Positions 29,472-42,019 of a DNA stretch of 64,000 nt are shown piece after piece. Location of the stretch: contig NW_003546253.1 of the NCBI RefSeq assembly GCF_000090795.2, positions 515,728 to 579,727 of the forward strand. Direction: 5' to 3'. Below the pieces are notes generated by a model. It was not told the origin of the DNA, did not search any database, and saw only the letters and a list, made by a program, of their open reading frames with translations. The DNA comes from Amphimedon queenslandica (lineage: Eukaryota; Porifera; Demospongiae; Haplosclerida; Niphatidae). The position numbers were made by a program, and so were the translations under genes. How positions within the stretch are numbered: position 1 is the stretch's first letter; each line of letters opens with the position of its first letter.

Positions 29472-30721
29472 TTATCCTTTTTCCTTGATGTTATTGTCAT
29501 TGCTCAGTTTCCCCTTATAATCACTATGTTGTTTGACTTTCAGATAGAAACTTGCTCCATTATAGCATACAATGAGAACTATAAAAGCCATTATGATCGT
29601 TCCAAACTCCATCCTAACATCAGATAATAATACAATAAATACAACACTATACTTACCAATGGTAGGAGAGAAAAGCAGATAATAAGCCCACCCATGTATA
29701 AACAGTGAGCCATGCAAAGTAAAAGATTTTTAAATATCTTTTTCCACAAATGCTGAACAAATGGTACAGAAAGCCTTTCTTAGTGCTCTCTGTCATCCAA
29801 GTAACACTAGTAGCATAGCTCCTCTTCCTTACTCTCTCTTTCCTCCACACTTGCACCTGTGATAGAGAGATTGCAAAATTAAGTTATCCTACAGTATGCA
29901 TGTATGTACTCACCACGAGAATGTAGAGTAGCATCCACACTAAATAAAAGACAAGCGGACCTGTTACAAGTTCCCTCAATCCAATGTGATTGCAGCCATT
30001 TGGACCTGGCTCTGTTGGCTGAGCACAGAGTGAGAACTCCTGCTTAACACTTGAATACCTGCAAACGTGAGAAATGATTAACATGATTATTTATAATGAA
30101 AATTCTGCATATACCATCTTGTACCCCAAGTGGTTAAGGCAGGTGATAAGTGTATGAATACTGATGTCATTCTATCAAGAGAGTGAGGTACTATTGAGTT
30201 CCTCCATATAACAGTCGCAAATAGCAAAGGACCATGAGAGAACACAAACACTGTTGGGAAGAGCCAATTGGGTTGCCAGGGAGACCAAAAATAAATGAGG
30301 AGCAAGGTGTTAGTGTAGTAGCAAAAGTCAAGAAGGAAGTAATGATGTCTTTTCTGTTTGTAATGAAACCAGCGGATGGGCATCAAAACGAGGTATTTCT
30401 GCAGTAATTATGCAATAATTGTCATTTGAAAATTTCGATTTTCATTGCTGGCTTACCAGTGTATGCCAATAGTAGAAGTACTGGGGCAAATATCCAGCAA
30501 TGAAAGCATCTACCAGAGCTCCACCTAAGAGGAGTGTAAAGGTCAGCTTATCAGCTGTGACGTTGCCGAGTTTTCTGATTTTAGCAATCTCCTCAAGGTC
30601 ATCATCTTGGAGCTCAAAATTCATTAGAACGTCGCCTTTTTGCACTTCAATAAAAATTATAGAGCTATCATAATTACAACTCTGTGTTTACTTTACTTTT
30701 ATTTGTGCCAATAACACCCAT
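29472..30721 (-). CDS. Glycerophosphocholine acyltransferase-like (DUF2838) protein, copy A
   Basis: A multi-span membrane protein that I place in the DUF2838/GPC1 family by the pattern QYFYYWHTL, HHYFLLDFCYYTNTLLLIYF, FSHGPLLFATVIWRNSIVPH, HLSPALTTWGTRW. Family members such as yeast Gpc1 acylate glycerophosphocholine using acyl-CoA. Exons: start codon at 30719-30721 (MGVIGTNKS), about 30463-30647, about 30114-30383, about 29915-30060, about 29659-29852, then about 29472-29630. The second exon opens with acidic sequence and a KIRKLGNVTADKLTFTLLLG block shared with copy B. At least seven hydrophobic segments are visible. It is arranged head-to-tail with copy B, separated by 325 bp. The assignment rests on motif memory; activity is not shown by the sequence. 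Confidence 0.75.
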
Positions 30722-31046
30722 TTTTGACTTCCTCTTTGTCTAAAGGACTAGCAAGCCATTTCTTGTTCTTTAGAGATCACACACAGTTGCACCACGCCAT
30801 GTACACGTTCTAAAGACATCACGTTCGTTCCACAAGACAGAGAAGGACTAGATTTAGTTAATCAAGTGAGTGGGCGTTCAATTGTGAGCCCACCCAAACA
30901 TTGCAACTTCAAATTGTGCTAAAATGACTACACTTTCGATTTAAAACTGAGTCCCAATCAAATACAAATGAGAAATTGAAAAGACAATATTAGTATAACC
31001 TAATATGCATACATACACACATGTGTATGGTATGTTATTTCTTCTT
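30722..31046. other. Spacer between the tandem acyltransferase-like genes
   Basis: A 325-bp spacer covering the likely promoter of copy A and the 3' end of copy B. It contains GTGGGCGTTC near 30871. No gene or repeat array is seen. Confidence 0.5.
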
Positions 31047-32635
31047 CTAGTCATTGTTCTTGTTCATTTTCAGTTCGTAGTACTTGTGTCCAATGACATC
31101 AATGTAAAAACTAGCTCCGTTATAGCAAGCAATGACCATGGTCACAGACATGAGAATCACACCATATTCCATCCTAAACCACACCTGTTAGACACACTCG
31201 CCATAGAACTACACTTACCAGTGATAAGAGACAAAAGCCGATGATATGCCTAAGCAAGTATAAACGGTCTGCCAGGAGAAGTAGATGTACTTTAAGTACT
31301 TTTCCCCACATATGCTGAAAAGTTTGTATAAAAAACCTTTTTTGACTCTCTCAGTCATCCAGCCAACGCTGGTCACATAGCTCCTCTCTCTCACCCTCTT
31401 CTTCTTCCAGACTAATACCTATGAAGAATATATGATATGGTACAGTTTTCAGAAATTGGCTCATTTCTTTAAATGGCCGTAACTTGAAAAATTTAAGTTG
31501 GAATCAACTCAAACTTGCTACGCAGCATAAGGACATCAATGTGTATCAAAAAATATAATAAAAACTGGGGGTGATTTTGGAGCCATTTTTTGGAAAAAAC
31601 CATGGGCTATAGCCTTGAGTACTTTTCAAAAATTGGCCTATTTTTTAAAATGGCCGTAACTTGAAAAATTGAAGTCGGAATCAGCTCAAACTTGCTACAT
31701 AGCATAAATACATCAATATGTATCAGAAAATATAATAAAAATTGGGGGGTGATTTTGGAGCCATTTTTGTAAAAAACCATGGGCTATAGCCTTGGGTATT
31801 TTTCAAAAATTGGCTCATTTTTTAAAATGGCCGTAACTTGAAAAATTGAAGTCAGAAACAGCTCAAACTTTCTACACAGCATAAGGACATTAATATGTAT
31901 CAGGAAATGTAATAAAAATTGGGGGTGATTTTGGAGCCATTTTTTGAAAAAAATCATGGGCTATAGCCTTGGGTATTTTTCAATTTTTTGGCAATTTCTT
32001 AAAACGACCATCGCTTCAAAAATTGAAGTCGGAATCAGTCTATATTCCATTGTCCATAGTTTATAGTCCATAGTCCATAGTCTATTTTCCATTGTCAATT
32101 GACCATAGTCCATATTCCATAGTCCATTATCCATTGTCTACAGTCCATATTCCATAGTCTAATGTCCATTGTCCATGGTCCATAGTCCATTGTCCATAGT
32201 CCATAGTCCATAGTCTATTGTCTATTGTCGATTGACCATAGTCCATATTCCATAGTCCATTGTCCATTGTCCATTGTCTACAGTCCATATTCCATAGTCT
32301 ATTGTCCATAGTTCATGGTCCGTAGTCTGTGATAGTCCAATGTCCAATGTCCGTAGTCCATTGTCCATTGTCCATAATCCACAGTCCATTGTCCATTATC
32401 CATTGACTATAGTCCATAGTCCATTATCAATAGACTATAGTCCGTGGTCCATAGACCATTGTCCATAGTTGATATTCCATAGTCCATAGTTCATATTCCA
32501 TAGTCCAATGTCCATAGTCCATTGTCCATAGTCTATAGTCCATGGTCCATAGTCCATGGTCCATAGTCCATGGTCTGTAGTCCATTGTCCATTGTCCATA
32601 GTCCATTGTCCATAGTCCATGGTCCGTAGTCCATT

Positions 32636-32666
<31 letters not shown>

Positions 32667-35600
32667 ATATTTCATGGTCCATTGTACATAGTCCAATGTC
32701 AATTGTCCATTGACAATAGGGAATATTTTCAAATAAATTTATATTTAATGATTTTTTATTCATTTTCAACAGTGTGGGATATTTTTGGATTATTTTCCCT
32801 TTTACTTTTGCAATTTTATCTGACTTTTGTGGGAATATTTTTGGACTATTTTTATTTTATTTTTGTAATTTTTTCTAATTTTTTCGAGAGCGTGGGAATA
32901 TTTTTGGTTTATTTTTTTGAATTTTTTTCTGATTTTTTTGAGAGCGTGGCAGTATTTTCCGAATTTTTTTTTGGAATTTTTTCTAATTTTTTCCGAGAGC
33001 GTAGAAATATTTTCGGATTTTTTTTAGATTTTTTTCTAAAGAGCGTGGGAATTTTTTTGGATTTTTTTTTATTTTTAGAATTTTTTCCAATGGGTGGGAA
33101 TATTTTCAGATTATTTTTATTTTTGGAATTTTTTCTGATTTTTTCCAGGAGCTTGGGAATATTTTTGGATTTTTTATTTTTGGAATTTTTTCTGATTTTT
33201 TCAAGAGTGTGGGAATATTTTTGGATTTTTTTGTTTTTGAAATTTATTATGATTTTTTTTAAAGCGTGGCAATATTTTTCTAATTTTTTAAAAATTTTTC
33301 AAATTTTTTCTGATTTTTTCTAAAAGTGTAGAAGTATTTTCAGATTTTTTATGGAATTGTTTCTGATTTTTTTCCGAGAGGGTGGCAATATTTTCTAATT
33401 TGTTTTGTTTTAAGTTTTGGAATTTTTTCTGATATTTTTAGAAAGCGTGGGAATATTTTTGGATTATTTTATTCTTATTATTGGAATTTTATCTGATTTT
33501 TTCCGAGAGCGTGGGAATATTTTCAGATTTTTTCTAGAATATTTTCGGATTTTTTTTCAATTTTTAGAATTATTTCTAATTTTTTTCCAAGAGCATAGGA
33601 ATATTTTTGGATCATTTTATTTTTCAATTTTTTTCTGATTTTTTCCGAGAGCGTTGGAATACTTTCGGAATTCTTTTTTTAATTTCTGGAATTTTTTCTA
33701 ATTTTTTCTGAGAGCGTGGGAATATTTTCGGATTTTTTTATTTTTATTTTTGGAATTTAAAAAAATTTTTTGGAGAGCGTGAGAATATTTTTGGTTTTTT
33801 CTTAATTTTTAGAATTTTTTCTGATTTTTTTGAGAGTGTGGGAATATTTTTGAATTATTTTATTTTTATTTTTGGAATTTTTTTATTTTTGGAATTTCTC
33901 TTGGAAAAATTTCGGGTGATTTCAGAGCCATTTTTTGGAAAAAAACTATGGACTATATAGCCTGGAGTATTTTTCAGATTTTTGACATTTTCTTAAAATG
34001 GCCATAACTTGAAAAATTGAAGTTGGAATTAGCTCAAACTTTCTACACAGCATAAGGGCATCAATACATATCAGAAAATGTAATAAAAATTTGGGGTAAT
34101 TTCAGAGCCATTTTTTGGAAAAAACCATGGGCTATAGCCTTGGGTATTTTTCAAAATTTGGCCTATTTTTTTAAATGGCCATAACTTGAAAAATTGAAGT
34201 CGGAATCAGCTCAAACTTGCTACATAGCATAAGGACATCAATATGTATCAGAAAATATAATTAAAATTGGGGTGATTTTGGAGCCATTTTTTGGAAAAAA
34301 CCATGGGCTATAGCCTTGGGTATTTTTCAAAATTTGGCCTATTTTTGAAAATGGCCATAACTTGAAAAATTGAAGTTGGAATCAGTTCAAACTTTCTACA
34401 CAGCATAAGGGCATCAATACATATCAGAAAATGTAATAAAAATTTGGGGTAATTTCGGAGCCATTTTTTGGAAAAAACCATGGGCTATATATAGCCTTGG
34501 GTATTTTTCAAAATTTGGCCTATTTTTGAAAATGGCCATAACTTGAAAAATTGAAGTTGGAATCAGTTCAAACTTTCTACACAGCATAAGGGCATCAATA
34601 CGTATCAGAAAATGTAATAAAAATTTGGGGTGATTTCGGAGCCATTTTTTGGAAAAAACCATGGGCTATACAAGCTAGCTATAGCCTTGGGTATTTTTCA
34701 GATTTTTTACATTTCCTTAAAATGGCCATAACTTGAAAAGTTGAAGTCGGAATCAGCTCAAACTTTCTACACAGCATAAAGGCATCAATATGTATCAGAA
34801 AATGTAATAAAAATTGGGGGTGATTTCGGAGCCATTTTTTGGAAAAAAAACCATGGGCTATAGCCTTGGGTATTTTTCAAAAATTGGCCTATTTTTTTAA
34901 ATGGCCATAACTTGAAAAATTGAAGTTGGAATCAGCTCAAACTTTCTACACAGCATAAGAGCATCAATATGTATCAGAAAATATAATAAAAATTGGGTGT
35001 GATTTCGGAGCCATTTTTTGGAAAAAACCATGGGCTATAGCCTTGGAAATTGGCCTAATTTTTAAAGTGGCTACAGCTTTAAAAAGTTTTAGTCAAAATC
35101 AGCTCAAACTTCCTGCATTGTATAATACTTTTTAAACTTACCACAAAAACATACAACAACATCCAAACCAAGTATACCCCTAGCGGACAGACTATCAGCT
35201 CCACCCATCCAACATCATCACATCCCCTTGGACCAGGAGCTGACGGCTTTGAACAGAGCACGAGCCCTTGCTCTGGAGTTGAAAACCTTCAAAAAGGTAT
35301 GAGTAATGATTATACGATAGACAAATAACGTTTACCATCTTACTCCCCAAGTAGCCAATGGAGGTGAAATGTGAATGAAGAGAGAAGTCATTTTATCAAG
35401 TGAATGAGGTACTACAGAGTTTCGCCAGAGGGGAATGGCAAAGAGGAGTGGGCCATGGGAGAGAACAAATATGGCTGGGAACAACCAGTTGGGCTTCCAC
35501 GGGGACCAGAAGTACACAAAGAGGAGCAAGTTGACAAAGTAGCAAAAATCAAAAAGAAAGTAATGCCATCTTTTTCGCTTGTATATGAGCCATCTTATAA

Positions 35601-36096
35601 GAATAAGAGCAACTGATTTCTATATAAAAGGATAATATTATTATCATCACTGGCACATGTGTATCTATTTTGTGTTCAGGGACCACCACTGGGAAAACAA
35701 CGAGTGATAAACAGTGCAAAATGCTTTCAAAATCCACTGTACTATAAGCAGATTTGCATGGCGGGGCGAGACTTTGCACTGCATGCAGTTTCACTTCTTA
35801 CCACTGAATGCCAATAGTAAAAATACTGAGGGACATAGCCAGCAAGGAAGGCAGTGAGCATGACGTTGCTTAGGAATACGGTGAAAGTAAGTTTGTCAGC
35901 TGTAGAGTCACTCAGTTTCCTGATGCTCACTATGTCGTTAAAGTCTTCGTCTAAAAGCTCAATGGACTCAAAATCAAGGAGATCATCCAAAGCACCAAAT
36001 TCATCTTTAGAACCTATAACAATATCATCAATAAACAACTAAACAAGAGAGCATTCTGGACTCGCTTTTTTCCTGCTTATCTTCACCAGTCGCCAT
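31047..36096 (-). CDS. Glycerophosphocholine acyltransferase-like (DUF2838) protein, copy B
   Basis: A tandem paralogue of the gene at 29472-30721 with the same exon order. The start at 36094-36096 (MATG) joins, after a roughly 80-bp intron, an acidic segment and RKLSDSTADKLTFTVFLSNV. Next come KRKRWHYFLFDFCYFVNLLL, FVLSHGPLLFAIPLWRNSVV and SPPLATWGVRW (about 35335-35622), then an exon ending VWMLLYVFV (about 35141-35285). A 3.7-kb intron (about 31425-35140) follows, filled almost entirely by three classes of tandem repeats. Last come exons VLVWKKKRVRERSYVTSVGW (about 31222-31424) and EYGVILMSVTMVIACYNGAS, ending with a stop at 31047-31049. The same transmembrane layout and SHGPLLFA block as copy A make the family link secure. 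Retained splice sites and an open frame suggest a working gene, though the giant intron is unlike all its neighbours. Confidence 0.75.
31447..32036. repeat. ~175-bp intronic repeat, about 3.5 copies
   Basis: Tandem copies in the same orientation as at 280-1070, with blocks CAGCATAAGGACATCAATG, GGAGCCATTTTTTGGAAAA, CCATGGGCTATAGCCTTG and ATGGCCGTAACTTGAAAA. The array ends abruptly at the heptamer minisatellite. Confidence 0.92.
32040..32725. repeat. Heptamer minisatellite, unit (A/T)GTCCAT
   Basis: About 680 bp made almost wholly of TCCATAG and TCCATTG-type heptamers (AGTCCAT and TGTCCAT), with occasional GGTCCAT, CAGTCCA and GATTGACC variants. It gives roughly 95 units. Spurious open frames on the minus strand read as Trp-Thr-Met-Asp-rich repeats. 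Confidence 0.93.
32726..33895. repeat. AT-rich ~50-55-bp tandem array
   Basis: About twenty degenerate units carry GAGAGCGTGGGAATATTTT followed by T-rich sequence (TTTTGGATTTTTT, GGAATTTTTTCTGATTTTTT). The GAGCGTGG block recurs near 32887, 32940, 32996 and 33043, so the unit is about 50 bp. Many units keep one reading frame open, giving a Phe-rich but clearly non-genuine reading frame. Confidence 0.9.
33900..35075. repeat. ~178-bp intronic repeat, about 6.5 copies
   Basis: The longest array of this family in the window. The blocks CACAGCATAAGGGCATCAAT, GGAGCCATTTTTTGGAAAA, CCATGGGCTATAGCCTTGG and GGCCATAACTTGAAAAATTG repeat with a period close to 178 bp. One copy near 34665 has a short insertion within the dyad. 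Confidence 0.93.
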
Positions 36097-36301
36097 ATTG
36101 TTAGTAGTTAAAGAGCCATGCCCACAAGCCACAACAATAATCATTCTTCTGTATAAAGAGTACTCACATTATTTTTATTGTCATAATACATTTTTAAGAT
36201 TTAAAGATGTTAATAAACATTAGTAGCTAATATGATATAAAAGGTACACTGTAGTAACATTATAATGAAATGACCATGTCTCCCAATAATCAATGGATCC
36301 A

Positions 36302-36718
36302 TCACTTTAGTCTAGAAGTAGGTCTCAAATTAGTTCCCGCCCTCACTTGAAAGCCACTAGGTCTCTATAAAAATAAACAAAAAGTACACGTACATGTACA
36401 TAGACACGAGTAGAGGACATTATATAAACATACTGGAGGAGGTGTATCAACAACATCTAGTGATGCAGACACTTTAGCTGCCCCTCTTTTAGATTTACTC
36501 CTACCTCCTATAGAGAAGAGAATAATGCATATTAAAAGTTTTTTATAGATGTATGTGTATATAAATGAACCTTTTAAAAAATCAACAATAGTTTTGACAG
36601 GAGTGGTAGGCGTTGGTGCAGCAGCTAAAGGTGTATTCTCATTTGAATCTAAGTCAGATACAAAGTCCGATGATATAACTTTAGTCTTTCTTGTCCTGGA
36701 TTAGTATGACATTGTTAC

Positions 36719-36769
<51 letters not shown>

Positions 36770-39700
36770 TTAGATTGTAACGTTGAGAGCTAGCATCAGG
36801 AGTAGACTCTGCAGTTGTCTATTAAAATAAATGAATTGAATATAAAGGACTGTGCTATTAACTTTATTAACTGGAAACTGTCTAGCATTATCATACAATA
36901 TGTGAATGATAGTGTTTGATTGTGAGTCATTCAAGCTTCAATTACTTTCTGCTTCTCTTTGGCCTTCTTTTCTTTTGGCTTCTTTTTCATGGATTTCGAT
37001 GGCTTTTTCCTTTGTATATCTTTCATATTAAACCGAATTGGAGTCTTTTCAAAATCATCATCATCATCAAAAGAATCCTCAAGTTGGGAGCTCCTTTCTA
37101 GCAGTTTGAGATGTCTGCCAGTTTCATTAAGGTCCATCTCTTTAAGAGTCTTTTAAAAAAGAGAAATGATAAAATCAGTGACAGAAAAATGAAAATAGCA
37201 GACCTCATCTTGATTCAGCACAAGAGAGGGTTCACTTTTGCTAATGTGAATAGAATCATATAATGGCTCTGCATGTACATCCCTACTATCCTGTATACAT
37301 GAAATATGAAAATTAATAAAGCAACAAGAATACATGTTGTATACTCACGCATGCAGATTGAACATCATCATCATCATCTTCTTCAGGTGGAAGATCATAT
37401 ATATTCTCAGTACTACTGCATGTACTATATGACACTGAATCATTCTTATTCAATAATAATAATAATGATGTACCTGTAAGGATCCAGTCTAACTCTCTGG
37501 TCCGCTAATAGGCTCTTTACTTGGTCCAATTCTTTCATTTTTGAAGCAGAGAGCTCTTCCTTAACTTGTTTCAAAGATTCACCCAGTTCTGCCAATTCTT
37601 TATCTTTCTCTTCCAAGCTCTTGCTGGACTCCAGTAGCTTCTTCTTTGATTCTTCTTGTACACGAGCAAAATCAGCTCTCAATTCCTTAAGGAGACAATC
37701 TTTCTTGATTGATTTCTCTATCTCACTGTCAAGGGAAGCCTTTAGTTCAGTAATAAACTGTTCCTTCTCCTCCAAGCTGGCTTGAGATTTCTTTAATAAA
37801 CACTCCCTCTCCTCCTCAGCTTCCTTCTTATAAAGACATAGTGCATCTTGAGATTTCTTTAGCTCAGTTTGTATACCCTCCATTTGCTCTTTATGGAGAC
37901 TGGATAGAACCTTTGAGTCAGCAACAAGATTTTCTTTCTCTGCCAGAGCAACACACAACTCCTCAGCTTTAGCAACCAGCATATTTTTCACTTCTTTTAA
38001 GTCTCTTTGAAACTCATCTAGTTCATTAGCCTGAGATTCTTTAAGACTAACGAGCTCTTCTTGTGCCTTTGTCAAGCTTTCCTTAAGCTCAGTCACAGCA
38101 TGTGAATTAGTACTGGATTCTTTTGAGAGGTCTTTTTTCTCTCTCTCCATTAGTGTCAGCTTATTCTGCAGTTCCACTAACATTTGATCTTTACTTTTGA
38201 GTTCATTATGCCTCAAGCTCTGTAAGAGGTCATCTTTCCCAGAAACCTCTTTCATGGCCCCTTCCAAACTTGCCTTTAGTTTTTCTATCATTTTATCTTT
38301 CTCTGTGAGGGCATCATCTTTATTATCAAGTTCTTTCTCAAGGGCTGCTAATCTACTGTTCATATTATCAAGAACTTGTTGCTTATTATCAGAATTTCTT
38401 TCTTTCTCTGTTGCTTCAAGAGCCTGTTCTTCCATTATTTGTAGTTTTGCACGTGTCTCTTCTAAAAGACGATCCTTCTCCTTGATTTCTTCTCTGAGCT
38501 TCCTACATTCACTGTTCAAAACTTGCTCCCTCTCTCCAAATTCTACTTGAGCCTTTGTCAAACTTTCCTCAAGTTCAAAAATGTCTTGCTACAGCAAAGA
38601 AATAATTTAATTATTATAAGGCGTATTTTTCTTACTTCGTGTTTTTCTTTCAATCCAATACTTTTTGTACTCATTTCCATCATTTTCTCATGGGCTCTTG
38701 TCATATTAGTTTGATAAGTAAGTGAAGCATCCTTCAAAACTTCAGCATCTTTAACAAAAAACAAAACAAACAAAATCACACTAACCAACAATGCTATAAC
38801 TAAACAACAATGCTATAACTAAACAACAATGCTATAACTCAAATCCTGTACATATACATGTACTTATAGTACAAAGAATGAAATAAGTGAATGTCTGCTG
38901 TACTAGCTGCGTATTGCATACTTTTAGAACGCTCCATTTCCAGCTCCTCCTCTAAGTTCTTATACTCTTGTTCCAAGAAAGAGATCTTATCCAATAATTC
39001 TTTTTGCCTGTCACCTCCATCGTCATCTACACGAGCTCGCTTTCTAAAAAAAGAAAAATATTTAAAACAATCCATTTTATTTGATTGACTACACCCACAC
39101 ACAAATTTAAAGTACCAAAATGTTAATATATAATAACCTTTTTGTCGAATAAAGTTTCTTCATCGACTTTTGCTGCACGGCCAGCCTCTTCTCAATCTCT
39201 TCCTCCATCATTTCTTCACGTTCATCAATCTCACGACTAAAAATAAAGGAGGATAATGAAAAAAAACCCGACCAAATTAAAAGCATGTATAAATTATTAA
39301 AGGCCTTATACTTGTATTTTTCCTCTATTTCGACTATCTGCTCGTTATATTCCTGTGCTACTTGCTGCCTTATGGTGTAATGCTGCTCCCATAACTGGAG
39401 CTTTAACTGGGCCACTTCCTTTCCCATTGTAGCCAATGACTCTTTCAATCTAACCTAAAGATATACCCAAAAGATTAAATGTATAATGCATTGTATTGCA
39501 ATCAAGTACACTTACAATTTCCTCATCATCTCTTATGTATTCTATTACCGGTGGAGGAGGCTCTTCTTGTATCTGAGGTAAAACTGGTTTAGAAACTGGT
39601 ACAACCTGTACCAATCACCAGTTAATTAATATAATTGTAATATCAACGCATGCATTTATTACTTTACTGGCCAGTGCTGAGAACTTGAGTACATGAAATG

Positions 39701-41770
39701 TTTCATCAAAGACTGCAGGATCATCGCTAACATTGACACACATTACAATCCGTCCTTGTCTTGCTCCTCTCTCTTTACCGACAAAATACGTCTGGAGGAG
39801 TTGGGTTAGCTTGGAGTTACGAAACGGTGGCAATATCTTTGGATCAAACCTCCTAACAAGATAAGAAGATGATAGACCCCCCTCTCTCTCCCCCTCTTCC
39901 TCTTACTGCCTCCCAGTGTGTCTCATTGCTTCAATGCACTGACCCAAAACGAGTAGAGAATTGTTAATGGAGCCGGCTTCTTTTATCCTAATGCCCGAAG
40001 CACCTGTCTTCTTGCTCCTCTCGCTACCAGCAAGATCCACTACTGATATACTGAAAGAAGAGAAAAAAATCAAAGTACATACATATATTGCAATAATTTA
40101 CCGATTCACTCCAGCTGCTTTCCTTTTTCTGTTACCCTTAACAATCCGAACCAGCTTAATTGTATAGATACTATGACTGCGGCTGCTGCTGTAGTTAAGT
40201 CTAGTGGCTGCATTGTGACGTCGAGACATGCCAATCCTTAAGAGCTGCAGCGCTTCTTTGGCATTGTCCACCTGAACCTCATGAAGTCCTTCAAAAAATA
40301 GAGAAAGATTGCAAAGAAGAGGAGAGAGAGAAGTGAATGGGTATACTTAACAGAAGCAATACATACATGTACATGTACATGTACCTTTATAAAATTTTGC
40401 CAATTGTCATTGGTCATATAACAAAAGTATGCATGCATCAACAAGCGAACCTTTAATGTATGGGTTTCCAATTTTATCAGCCGCCAGTCGTAAAATCGGT
40501 CTCTCGTGGAGTGTCTTCTCTCCTAGCAGGTCGTATATGAAATCCTTATAGATCTCAGCATAGGAGATGAATATGGAGAAGAACACAGACTCGTTCTGTG
40601 TGTCTACTGGTAACGTAGTGTCCTCTTGAACTTCATACTCACTCATGATACTAGCCATCATACTACAAGCTGGGGGGGAGAGAAAAGCAAATAATAATAA
40701 TAATGGATACATAAATATGTTTAGAAAAATACAGAAATAATCCTTCAATAATACATGCATTGTGAAGCTATTATTTTGAATTTTTTCTTGCACTTACTAT
40801 CATCAGTCATAGCAGTGACATCAGTTAGGCCAGTATTATTATCAGTTGTATTATTATTATTATCATTACTGATGTGAGATGCTTGCTCAAACAATGAACT
40901 GGCATTACTGACTTCAGCAGAAGGGGGAGGAGCGGGAGGAGGAGGATTAGCCTAATAATAATAATACTTAACTTGTTAGTGATAATTATAACAAAATAAA
41001 TGTAATATTAAGCTCCTAGTGCAGCTCCTTCAATACATTTTCCCACCATGATATTATCATAAAACTCACTTGCTTCAGGAGCTCTTCTTTTATAGTTTTC
41101 TCTATTGCAGCTTCTTCCTCATTCAGGTAGGTGACATTAGAATATGCTTGAGGTTTGATTTGTACATCATCAGAGGAGGAGAGGTGAGGGCCAAGAGAGT
41201 TAAAAATAACATCAATAGTCCGTGGCAAGATACCAGGCTGCGTGGGCGAGCCTAATAGAAAATAAATGAATATCAAATAAGGTTACAAATGTACATTACA
41301 AAAATTAATTATTATTATTATTACTATTAACCTGTCATAGTGTAGGTTTTCCCAGAGTTGGTCACTCCGTATGCCAGGAGGAGGGTATTCTGTCCTTTGA
41401 AAAACTCCTCAAGTACTGGAACGACGGCCGTCTTAAAAACCTCTTTCTGCGTCGAGTCCTTCTTGAATATCATTGAAAACATGAACTGCTCTCCATTGGA
41501 AGCCTTTGCTGACCACTTGGAGTAGGAAGGAGGCACTGCTGTGCAGACACTGTCGTTTTTAATCGTTAGAAAAGATTTGGTGTTTCCCAATGGCTGGGGA
41601 GGCGGTGGTCTCACACGGAGGAATACTTCTATAGGGTGATGGGCTTTAGTGGTTCCTTGTCTGAATACAGGTGTGTCGAAGATCAGCTCTTTCTTGATGT
41701 CAGAGAATGTGTCGTCAGCTGAAATTTCATCTATAGGGCTGATAGAAGATGGGCTGAACTCTGATGACAT
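36302..41770 (-). CDS. KIF20: Kinesin-6 KIF20-type mitotic motor
   Basis: The start [20 protein letters not shown] leads into [20 protein letters not shown], typical of KIF20A/B. The motor has the P-loop [18 protein letters not shown], switch [15 protein letters not shown], switch [18 protein letters not shown] and [18 protein letters not shown]. Kinesin-6 motors carry a large insert between the P-loop region and the core; here it corresponds to about 41070-40800, with NNNNTTDNN and Pro/Ala-rich sequence. A long coiled-coil neck and stalk (about 39450-37470) includes one big exon (37486-38580) of Glu/Lys heptads. The tail has acidic and basic segments and ends with [16 protein letters not shown]. 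About twenty exons, and roughly 1,100 residues by my reading. KIF20 motors act in the central spindle, abscission and chromosomal-passenger relocation. KIF20A (MKLP2) versus KIF20B cannot be settled by eye. Confidence 0.9.
36712..36769. repeat. TTA trinucleotide repeat in KIF20 intron
   Basis: About eighteen uninterrupted ATT/TTA units between two 3'-end exons. Confidence 0.9.
38795..38840. repeat. 19-bp triplicate in KIF20 intron
   Basis: Three consecutive copies of AACAATGCTATAACTAAAC, the last diverged at its end. Confidence 0.85.
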
Positions 41771-42019
41771 TTCTGCTGCTGGAGAAAGAGAGGAGAAAAG
41801 AGGAGAGAAGTACAGAATTTCTTTGATTTTAGCAAAATGATAATTAATTTTGATAAAATGGCGCCAATTTCAATTTGTCAATTTGATTTGCTCACGTGAT
41901 CATCGCATTTCTCTGTATACTTTCTGCATACTTTACCAGTAAACTCTTCCGCTTACTTTTAGTAAATTAAAGGTTTCTTCTCACGTGATCTTTTTCCACG
42001 AGCCACGCCCTAAATCAAA
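41771..42019. promoter_or_regulatory. Divergent promoter of KIF20 and MAP3K
   Basis: This 249-bp space lies between head-to-head start codons. It contains the palindrome TGGCGCCA (41859-41866, E2F-like core), two TCACGTGA palindromes (41892-41899 and 41981-41988) and CCACGCCC (42003-42010, KLF/SP-like) near the MAP3K ATG. Binding factors are inferred from motif only. Confidence 0.55.

Noticed and set aside
32040-32725. Heptamer array considered as interstitial telomere sequence or CRISPR-like array
   Set aside because: The unit WGTCCAT differs from animal TTAGGG, and there are no spacer/repeat units as in CRISPR.
32127-32732. Minus-strand frames rich in WTMDYG repeats
   Set aside because: They are a trivial translation of the heptamer minisatellite.
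32682-33323. Long Phe-rich open frame with repeated ESVGIFLDFF-like units
   Set aside because: It coincides exactly with the AT-rich ~50-bp tandem array in an intron; the frame stays open because the units lack stops, and composition is unlike any protein.
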